Positions 1 to 4,687 of a DNA stretch of 6,339 nt are shown here, piece after piece (position 1 is the first letter of the stretch; every line of letters begins with the position of its first letter). The translations under genes and the position numbers were made by a program. Source of the stretch: Nitrospirota bacterium (lineage in GTDB: Bacteria; Nitrospirota; Thermodesulfovibrionia; Thermodesulfovibrionales; JdFR-85); assembly GCA_013151785.1 (NCBI GenBank), contig JAADHP010000255.1, forward strand, positions 1 to 6,339. Reading direction: 5' to 3'. Below the pieces are notes generated by a model that saw nothing but the letters and a program-made list of their open reading frames with translations, was not told where the DNA came from and made no database searches.

Positions 1-1169
1 ATATTCTCCTGGATGCCCCTGCCCCTTTCTACCAGTTTTTCAGGCAATTCACCAATTGTAACAGTAAGAGTCTTTTTCTTCCCATTCCTGATAATCTTCA
101 ACTCAACAATCTTGTCAGGCCTTGTCTGGGCAACCATATTTCGAAGTTCGGTGGTATCAGTAACAGTCTTACCATTATACTCCACTATAAGATCTCCTCT
201 TTTAAGTCCTGCCCGCTCAGCAGGACTTCCTTTAACAACATTTGTAACAAGAGCCCCTTTAGTTACCTTTATACCAAGGTGCTTTGCAATTTCAGGAGTA
301 AGATTCTGTATTGTAACCCCGAGCCAGCCACGGATGACCTTCCCGTATTTGATTATGCTCTCCATTACAGCCCGGGCCATATTTGATGGAATGGCAAACC
401 CTATTCCCATATACCCACCACTCTTGCTGAATATGGCAGTATTTATTCCCACAAGTTCACCTTTCACATTAACCAGTGCCCCACCTGAGTTACCAGGATT
501 AATAGCAGCATCGGTCTGGATAAAGTCCTCGTAATCTGCCAGGCCTATGTTAGATCTGCCCACAGCACTCACTATACCCATGGTTACGGTATGGCTGAGA
601 CCAAAAGGATTTCCAATGGCAAGCACCACATCCCCAACCTTCAGTTTATCAGAATCTCCGATCTTGATAGCAGGCAGATTCTTTTCATCTATTTTGATAA
701 CCGCAAGGTCAGTTTTCGGATCAGTCCCGATTACCTTTGCATCATATTGTCTCTTGTCATAAAGTATTACCTTGATCTTCTCTGCGTTTTTTACCACATG
801 GTTGTTTGTGAGTATGTAGCCATCCTTTGAAACAATCACCCCTGAACCAAGGGCAGTTGTTCTGTACTTATGTTCAGGTCCAAAGGGATAGCCAAAGAAC
901 CTCCTGAAAAAGGGATCGTTAAAAAGGTCACCAAAGGGTGTCTCCTCGGCGGTAATGGTCATTGTGGTTGATATGTTCACAACTGATGGAGTAACTGCAG
1001 TTGCCACCTCTGATAGAGAACTGCTCAACTTGCTGAGAAAATCTGTTGCAGAGGCAGTGGTATCTATTTCATGAGCAGAGGCTATTTTCGGGAAAGAATT
1101 AGCAAAAGATGTTATAAATCCAATCAGGAAAATAGAAAGCACTAAAAGTATTAAATATCTTCTTTTCAC
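1..1169 (-). CDS. htrA: HtrA/DegP-family periplasmic serine endoprotease, C-terminus outside window
   Basis: Protein quality-control protease of the cell envelope, degrading or chaperoning misfolded exported proteins. 389 codons are visible. An N-terminal signal peptide (KRR, then a hydrophobic stretch to about residue 22, likely cleavage after Ala-Ser-Ala at 30-32) sends it to the periplasm. The trypsin-like domain holds the full catalytic triad: His124 in TNNHVV, Asp154 in KTDLAVIK and Ser228 in NPGNSGGAL. A phenylalanine-rich LA-type loop lies at about 78-103. One PDZ domain spans about 279-373 (GWLGV, then SPAERAGLKRGDLI). HtrA/MucD/DegQ proteins are usually 450-500 residues, so a second PDZ domain probably continues past the left edge. 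The start is GTG at 1169-1167, chosen because GGAGG sits 7 bases upstream and the signal peptide begins there. It has its own promoter-like region and is probably not simply co-transcribed with the gene upstream. Family assignment is secure; DegP versus DegQ/MucD subtype is not. Confidence 0.95.
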   Translation of the reverse strand, partial: MKRRYLILLVLSIFLIGFITSFANSFPKIASAHEIDTTASATDFLSKLSSSLSEVATAVTPSVVNISTTMTITAEETPFGDLFNDPFFRRFFGYPFGPEHKYRTTALGSGVIVSKDGYILTNNHVVKNAEKIKVILYDKRQYDAKVIGTDPKTDLAVIKIDEKNLPAIKIGDSDKLKVGDVVLAIGNPFGLSHTVTMGIVSAVGRSNIGLADYEDFIQTDAAINPGNSGGALVNVKGELVGINTAIFSKSGGYMGIGFAIPSNMARAVMESIIKYGKVIRGWLGVTIQNLTPEIAKHLGIKVTKGALVTNVVKGSPAERAGLKRGDLIVEYNGKTVTDTTELRNMVAQTRPDKIVELKIIRNGKKKTLTVTIGELPEKLVERGRGIQEN

Positions 1170-1215
1170 TTTTTCACCTCCAGAGTATTCAGTAAGATTA
1201 TCCTTTATTGTAATA

Positions 1216-1224
1216 ATTATACCA
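1216..1224 (-). promoter_or_regulatory. Extended -10 promoter of htrA
   Basis: Read on the minus strand this is TGGTATAAT, an exact extended -10 (TGn followed by the consensus TATAAT). It lies about 47 bases upstream of the htrA GTG, predicting transcription from about 1209. No good -35 hexamer lies 17 bases further upstream (CCTTCC there), as is common for extended -10 promoters and for promoters that rely on an activator. Confidence 0.65.
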
Positions 1225-1227
1225 TAT

Positions 1228-1260
1228 AAAAGATTACAGGAAGGTTTCAAAAAGATTACA
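1228..1260 (-). promoter_or_regulatory. Three tandem 11-bp repeats upstream of htrA -10; candidate response-regulator site
   Basis: On the minus strand three adjacent 11-mers read TGTAATCTTTT (1260-1250), TGAAACCTTCC (1249-1239) and TGTAATCTTTT (1238-1228). The outer two are identical and the middle one matches them at 7 of 11 positions. They start about 7 bp upstream of the -10 hexamer and cover the -35 zone. Tandem 11-bp direct repeats in this position are typical of OmpR/PhoB-family winged-helix regulators, whose dimers bind adjacent direct half-sites. The regulator is unknown and is not encoded in the window. Confidence 0.4.
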
Positions 1261-1262
1261 TC

Positions 1263-1283
1263 ATTGTAAGAATGATTGTAAGA
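1263..1283. repeat. Short direct repeat ATTGTAAGA x2, 12-bp period
   Basis: ATTGTAAGA occurs at 1263-1271 and 1275-1283 (plus-strand reading), immediately upstream of the tandem 11-mers. It carries the same TGTAA core in the opposite orientation. It may extend the regulatory region of htrA or may be chance in AT-rich DNA. Confidence 0.3.
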
Positions 1284-1325
1284 TTGAAGGAATGGCTTGT
1301 GGGCAGGCCTCAATATGGCATTGAT

Positions 1326-1529
1326 TCAGTCTTTCTGTCTGAATCCATCACAAACATTATAGCCCGAAAGGTATCTATCATCAAGCTGACAGATACCATC
1401 ATCACTTCTTACTGAGGAGTATCCAGACCCCATAACCTTTAATCCCATGAATGTCTGTTCTATATACTCTGGGTCATTATTAAAATAGATACAGTTAAAA
1501 CAGGATCTTGATTTAATAATCTCCTGCAT
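1326..1529 (-). CDS. Small four-cysteine protein of unknown function (67 aa)
   Basis: I do not recognise this family. The 67-residue product has no signal peptide or membrane segment and is predicted to be cytoplasmic. Four cysteines occur as CFNC (Cys10, Cys13), Cys47 in GICQLDD and Cys60 in NVCDGF, a CxxC...C...C layout suitable for one zinc or iron ion, as in small rubredoxin- or zinc-ribbon-like proteins. The C-terminal DGFRQKD resembles the Cys-x-x-Phe end of small anaerobe metal-binding proteins. The start is ATG at 1529-1527, chosen because GGAGG lies 4 bases upstream. A longer frame opening at 1568 would start inside a stem-loop and lacks a ribosome site. The gene follows the transporter by about 70 bases beyond a stem-loop, so it may be transcribed separately or by read-through. 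Confidence 0.7.
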   Translation of the reverse strand: MQEIIKSRSCFNCIYFNNDPEYIEQTFMGLKVMGSGYSSVRSDDGICQLDDRYLSGYNVCDGFRQKD

Positions 1530-1559
1530 GCTACCTCCAAATTTACAGGATAGTAAGGA

Positions 1560-1590
1560 AGGTAGCACCCCGGAAAGTGAGGTGCTACCT
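1560..1590 (-). terminator. Stem-loop after the transporter gene, probable terminator or 3' stabiliser
   Basis: GGTAGCACC at 1561-1569 pairs perfectly with GGTGCTACC at 1581-1589, and A1560/T1590 adds a tenth pair; the loop is 11 bases. On the minus strand the hairpin begins 12 bases after the transporter stop codon and is followed by TTCCTTACTAT, a weak T-rich tail. Position argues for termination after the transporter; the poor U-tract leaves room for read-through into the small downstream gene. Confidence 0.6.
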
Positions 1591-1601
1591 CAAAATCAGT
1601 A

Positions 1602-1949
1602 TTATTTGCCAAGGCTTGACCAGTAGTTTCCAAATATAAACACAGAGAGTATGAATCCCAGTATTACATTAACCACAACTCCAGCAGTGAATGCCCAGAA
1701 GGGTTTTGCACCTGTCTTGGTAAGCTCTCTGAACCTTGTTGTAAGACCGATGCTGAAGAAGCAGAAAATGAATGACCATGTTCTCATGGTCTTGATAGGA
1801 CCAACAAGCATTGGCTTTACAACCTTATTATATGCCTCAAGGGTGTAGCCACTGGATATGAGTGTCATTATTATGGATGCAGCAAAGAAGCCAAGCACAA
1901 ACTTTGGAAATCTCCACCATATCTCTACAGGACTTGCTTGGCCTGACAC
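1602..1949 (-). CDS. YeiH-family transporter, C-terminal fragment in shifted frame
   Basis: This frame carries the end of the transporter begun at 3003. It includes the family-typical EIWWRFPKFVLGFF entry into a membrane segment (about residues 9-33), then SYNKVVKP-like linker, a segment around RTWSFIFCFFSIGL, and a last segment AFTAGVVVNVILGFILSVFIF. The frame opens at a GTG (1949-1947) with GAGG 6 bases upstream, so independent or coupled translation is possible. However, the protein makes sense only as the continuation of the upstream fragment, and no stand-alone family member is known to me that consists of just these last segments. It overlaps the upstream frame by 113 bases. The stop is TAA at 1602-1604, followed closely by a stem-loop. 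Confidence 0.8.
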   Translation of the reverse strand: MSGQASPVEIWWRFPKFVLGFFAASIIMTLISSGYTLEAYNKVVKPMLVGPIKTMRTWSFIFCFFSIGLTTRFRELTKTGAKPFWAFTAGVVVNVILGFILSVFIFGNYWSSLGK

Positions 1950-3003
1950 CTGATTCCTCAGCCTCCCATTTCATAGTAGATATAAGAGCAAGAACAAAGG
2001 CCCATATGCCGATCCAGATGTCCCTACCGATCACCTTCATGAGGGTGAATCCCCATACAGCTGCATCCTCAGTGCCAGGTATGTTTGGCAGATTCTGTGC
2101 CATAGTTCCATATGCCTGTGCTGCTGCAAAACCTGCTGCATCTGCAAACTCTGAAGTTCCGACCCATGCTCCCACTATTCCTGCATGAAGTCCCATGGCT
2201 CGTGATACAAGTGGCAGGAAGAAGATCATTATGATCGCCCAGATGATCACCATTGTTATGGCAATAGAAGGATACTCCTTCTTGGCCTTCACAGCTCCAC
2301 CAATAGCAATGGCTGCTGAAACACCACAGACTGCACCTCCAGCACCAAGGCATGATGCGAGCCTCTTGTCAAGTCCCAATGCCTTTGTAGCAACAAAAAA
2401 TATAACCAGGAATGTAGTCAGAGAAACTATTGTGGCCTGTACAAAGGCAATTGGACCTGCCCAGATAATCAGTGTGAAGGGCAGGGTTGCACCAAGCAGA
2501 ACAATACCTGTCTTGATATAGTACTCGACCCTGAAGCCTGTGTCCATCCATTTCGGCAACCTGAAAATATTGGAGATTAACATTCCCAGGGCAAGCGCCA
2601 CAAGAGGTGGCTCGAGATTATAGTGATGAGCCTTATCCCATGCACCAACCATGAAGATCAATACTGAGAAGATGTAAACGAAGATAAAGGAAGGTATGAA
2701 CTCAGACTGTTTGAATCCCAGTATGGCTGTACTCACGCTGAAAATAACAAGCCAGATAACGAAGTTTGCAATATATGCACCGATATGCCCGATAAAATGT
2801 GACCATAACTGAGCAAAGGTATGCCACTTTGCAGGTTTAATTGCAATGGGTTTTATTGTGCTCCCACTTGCAAAAAAGATATAAGCCACTACCACAATTC
2901 CCAGACCCAGCCATACCGCCCACCAGTCTTCCTTCAGCCATAGCTCCTTCCAGCCCATACCAGAGGAGCCGGTACCCTCAACGGAAACTTTTTTTTCTTC
3001 CAT
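1837..3003 (-). CDS. YeiH/UPF0324-family putative sulfate exporter, N-terminal part, frameshifted
   Basis: Inner-membrane transporter of the 'putative sulfate exporter' (YeiH, COG2855) family; substrate assignment in the family is tentative. A charged cytoplasmic N-terminus (1-27) precedes hydrophobic segments at about 28-46, 74-96, 102-120, 132-146, 163-181, 185-206, 246-264 and 325-342. The hallmark conserved stretch is LGAGGAVCGVSAAIAIGGAVKA at about 219-240, followed by EFADAAGFAAAQAYG. Homology stops at about residue 352 (STMKWEAEESG); the last 36 residues are an unrelated cysteine-rich tail from out-of-frame reading. The true product would be about 467 residues, joining the frame that ends at 1602. 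Start ATG has GGAGG 6 bases upstream. A sigma-54 promoter lies about 200 bases upstream, next to a sigma-54 activator gene, implying inducible expression. Confidence 0.85.
   Translation of the reverse strand: MEEKKVSVEGTGSSGMGWKELWLKEDWWAVWLGLGIVVVAYIFFASGSTIKPIAIKPAKWHTFAQLWSHFIGHIGAYIANFVIWLVIFSVSTAILGFKQSEFIPSFIFVYIFSVLIFMVGAWDKAHHYNLEPPLVALALGMLISNIFRLPKWMDTGFRVEYYIKTGIVLLGATLPFTLIIWAGPIAFVQATIVSLTTFLVIFFVATKALGLDKRLASCLGAGGAVCGVSAAIAIGGAVKAKKEYPSIAITMVIIWAIIMIFFLPLVSRAMGLHAGIVGAWVGTSEFADAAGFAAAQAYGTMAQNLPNIPGTEDAAVWGFTLMKVIGRDIWIGIWAFVLALISTMKWEAEESGVRPSKSCRDMVEISKVCAWLLCCIHNNDTHIQWLHP
1936..1972 (-). other. Frameshift zone in the YeiH-family gene
   Basis: Family-like sequence runs in one frame to KWEAEESG (codon 352, at 1950-1948) and resumes one base later as SGQASPVEIWWRFPKF. 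The shift equals one extra base (or two missing). In the second frame a TGA at about 1974 limits how early the switch can occur. There is no long homopolymer here, only AAA and GGG runs, and no familiar slippery site. Options are a real inactivating mutation, an assembly or read error, or recoding. Confidence 0.75.
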
Positions 3004-3043
3004 CCGTTACCTCCTTTCAACTGTTATGGCTACTTCTTCATTT

Positions 3044-3068
3044 TAAGACCTTGTAAAACAAGGTCTTA
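3044..3068. promoter_or_regulatory. Perfect 25-bp palindrome in the transporter leader
   Basis: TAAGACCTTGT at 3044-3054 is the exact reverse complement of ACAAGGTCTTA at 3058-3068, separated by AAA. It lies about 40 bases upstream of the transporter start codon. No T-run follows on either strand except a short one read toward the left flank, so it is not a standard terminator. It could be an operator, or an 11-bp mRNA hairpin in the 5' leader. Confidence 0.5.
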
Positions 3069-3195
3069 GAGGGCTCCATAAACTTGGTTGATCTCGAAAA
3101 AACCTGAATTTAAACCACTCCCCCGTCACATCATTACAGCAAATCATATGGAGTTGAAGAACCTTATGTTTTCTTTGTTGTTGGTAAGTTAGTAT

Positions 3196-3211
3196 AGCAA
3201 CTGTTATGCCA
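3196..3211 (-). promoter_or_regulatory. Sigma-54 (RpoN) promoter of the transporter
   Basis: The minus strand reads TGGCATAACAGTTGCT, matching the sigma-54 consensus TGGCAYR-N4-TTGCW at every defined position, with the invariant GG (3210-3209) and GC (3198-3197) separated by exactly 10 bases. Transcription is predicted from about 3185, giving a leader of about 180 bases before the transporter ATG. The gene immediately upstream encodes a sigma-54 activator, which strengthens the call. Confidence 0.8.
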
Positions 3212-3262
3212 GTTGTATCTTTTCACGAACGCCTTGAATTTCCTGATTTTTTATAGGGAGGG

Positions 3263-3302
3263 TCACTCCCTCATGTTCCCTGAAGGGAACATGAGGGAGT
3301 GA
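3263..3302. repeat. 40-bp near-perfect palindrome enclosing the first dyad
   Basis: An 18-base arm at 3263-3280 (TCACTCCC...TTCCC) is exactly complementary to 3285-3302 around a TGAA loop. On the minus strand it follows the regulator stop codon by 21 bases and is followed by CCCTCCCTATAAAAAA, not by T residues, so it is not a canonical intrinsic terminator for that gene. Read on the plus strand, the T6 run lies before the hairpin, not after. It could still block 3' exonucleases or act as a REP-like extragenic palindrome. Confidence 0.6.
3273..3292. promoter_or_regulatory. Candidate activator (enhancer) site 1 for the sigma-54 promoter
   Basis: The dyad GTTCCCT-N2-AGGGAAC spans 3275-3290 (16 bp), flanked symmetrically by AT to 3273-3292. 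Its centre is at about -98 relative to the predicted sigma-54 start. NtrC-family activators bind dyads of this size at about -80 to -150. It is inferred to be bound by the regulator encoded next to it. Confidence 0.5.
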
Positions 3303-3305
3303 TAT

Positions 3306-3323
3306 ATGTTCCCTGAAGGGAAC
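3306..3323. promoter_or_regulatory. Candidate activator (enhancer) site 2 for the sigma-54 promoter
   Basis: This is an 18-base exact copy of part of site 1, with the same dyad GTTCCCT-N2-AGGGAAC at 3308-3323. Its centre is 33 bp from that of site 1, close to three DNA turns, which puts both on the same helix face. It is at about -131 from the predicted start. Its last base overlaps the stop codon of the regulator gene. Outside the dyad it lacks the longer palindromic arms of site 1. Confidence 0.5.
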
Positions 3324-4687
3324 TATTTTATGCCATAATCCTTCATTTTCTTCCAGAGCACCTTCCTGCTTATACCAAGCCTTCTTGCCGCTTCAGTTTT
3401 CCTCCCTCCTGAGTCCTTAAGTGCCCTGTTGATTATTTCCCGTTCGAAACATCTCAGACTCTCCTCAAGGGTAAGTTCATCAGAGAGACAGTGGACACTG
3501 AATCCTGAAATCTCCTCTGGCAGATCTTCAATGCCTATTGTCCCATCCTTGGAAAGCACAACTGCCCTCTCTATAGCATGTTTCAGTTCCCTCACATTTC
3601 CAGGCCAGTGATAACTCAGCAGAGCATGATATGCCTCCTGGGATAACCGCACATCCTTCCTATTAAATTTTTCCTTGAAATGTTTCAAAAAGTGGTCAAT
3701 GAGATAGGGTATATCCTCTCTTCTTTTTCTCAAGGGAGCCAGACTTATAGGTACCACGTTAATCCTGTAGTACAATTCTTCCCGGAATTTTCCTTCTTTT
3801 ATCAGGTCTTTCAAGTTCTTGCTTGTTGCATAGATAGTCCGTACATCAACTGTTATAGTGGTATTACTGCCCAGTCTTGTTATACAATGGTCCTCTATCA
3901 CCCTTAATAGCTTGGGCTGGAGATGCAAAGGGATATCTCCGATCTCATCAAAGAATATAGTGCCTCCACTGGCAAACTCAAACTTTCCTTTTCGCCTCTC
4001 TGTAGCTCCTGTAAAGGCACCCCTTTCATGACCAAAAAGCTCTGACTCAAAGAGATGTTCAGGAATAGCAGCACAGTTTATCTTGACAAAGGGTTTGTCC
4101 TTTCTGTAACTGAGATTATGTATGGCATTTGCAACCAGTTCCTTTCCTGTACCGCTTTCGCCCTCGATAAGTACAGGCACATCCGTGTTTGCAACAGAGG
4201 AGATCCTGTCAAATACTGCCTTCATAGCAGGGCTGACACCTATGATGTCTGCAAAACTTTCCCTTCTCTTTAACCTCTCCCTGAGTAATGTTACCTCATT
4301 TTCAAGACTCTGAAACTTAAAGAATCTGTCTATTGTTATAAGCAGTTCCTCATTTGAAAAGGGCTTTGCAATGTAATCAAATGCCCCTTCTTTAATTGCC
4401 TGTACAGCATCCTTTATATCTGCATATGCTGTGATAAGAATTACACCTTTGTCTGGATAGATAGACCTTACCATCCTGAGTATCTCAAAGCCATCATGAT
4501 AGGGAAGTCTTATGTCTGTAATTATTAGATCATAATTCCCCTTTTTTATTGTCTCCATACCCTCCTGGCCATCAGCACAGAGGGAAACCCTGTACCCGTG
4601 CTGGGATAGAAAATGGTTCATTCCGAGTCTTAATGTGGGCTCATCCTCAATAATAAGAATGTGTCGTCTGACCTGATTGTGCTTCAA
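3323..4687 (-). CDS. NtrC/AtoC-family sigma-54-dependent response regulator
   Basis: Cytoplasmic transcription activator of a two-component pair. The receiver domain (about 8-122) has the acidic pocket Glu14/Asp15, phospho-acceptor Asp58 in LIITDIRLP, Thr86 and Lys108. The AAA+ domain (about 147-375) has Walker A GESGTGKE at 176-183, the sigma-54 contact loop GAFTGA at 223-228, Walker B GTIFFDEIGD at 242-251, and arginines in FREELYYRINV. A Fis-type helix-turn-helix covers about 406-450 (GRKTEAARRLGISRKVLWKKM). At 454 residues it is full length. With all activator residues intact it should drive RpoN promoters by ATP hydrolysis. The start is TTG at 4687-4685, overlapping the kinase stop as TTGA, with AAGGAGG 10 bases upstream; no better start exists nearby, so translation is probably coupled to the kinase. 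A sigma-54 promoter and paired dyads lie directly downstream, making the transporter its likely target. Confidence 0.95.
   Translation of the reverse strand: MKHNQVRRHILIIEDEPTLRLGMNHFLSQHGYRVSLCADGQEGMETIKKGNYDLIITDIRLPYHDGFEILRMVRSIYPDKGVILITAYADIKDAVQAIKEGAFDYIAKPFSNEELLITIDRFFKFQSLENEVTLLRERLKRRESFADIIGVSPAMKAVFDRISSVANTDVPVLIEGESGTGKELVANAIHNLSYRKDKPFVKINCAAIPEHLFESELFGHERGAFTGATERRKGKFEFASGGTIFFDEIGDIPLHLQPKLLRVIEDHCITRLGSNTTITVDVRTIYATSKNLKDLIKEGKFREELYYRINVVPISLAPLRKRREDIPYLIDHFLKHFKEKFNRKDVRLSQEAYHALLSYHWPGNVRELKHAIERAVVLSKDGTIGIEDLPEEISGFSVHCLSDELTLEESLRCFEREIINRALKDSGGRKTEAARRLGISRKVLWKKMKDYGIK

Larger units (their letters stand above)
3004..3322. other. 319-base regulatory intergenic region
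   Basis: No convincing gene lies here. In transcription order (minus strand) it contains two dyads, a sigma-54 promoter, then a leader of roughly 180 bases with a 25-bp palindrome and the transporter ribosome site (GGAGG at about 3011). The leader has a 13-codon open frame from an ATG at 3080-3078 without a ribosome site, probably not translated. An 11-bp direct repeat, CAACTGTTATG, occurs at 3018-3028 and 3198-3208, exactly 180 bases apart; the second copy overlaps the sigma-54 promoter. Confidence 0.7.

Noticed and set aside
13..830. Plus-strand open frames of 71-173 codons opposite htrA
   Set aside because: They lie antisense to a protease with an intact catalytic triad and PDZ domain, have no recognisable motifs and lack ribosome sites.
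1239..1262. Heat-shock (sigma-32) or sigma-E promoter for htrA
   Set aside because: TTGAAA is present, but no CCCCAT-like or TCTGA-like -10 lies at the right distance; TGGTATAAT is a far better fit to sigma-70.
1286..1320. Second sigma-54 promoter upstream of htrA
   Set aside because: GG and GC are separated by 11 rather than 10 bases, and the TTGC element is missing.
1530..1568. Upstream ATG extending the small cysteine protein to 80 residues
   Set aside because: That start falls inside the stem-loop and has no Shine-Dalgarno; the ATG at 1529 has GGAGG at 4 bases.
3038..3080. 13-codon leader peptide (MEPSKTLFYKVLK) before the transporter
   Set aside because: No ribosome site precedes its ATG, and the reading is an effect of the palindrome; there is no run of regulatory codons.
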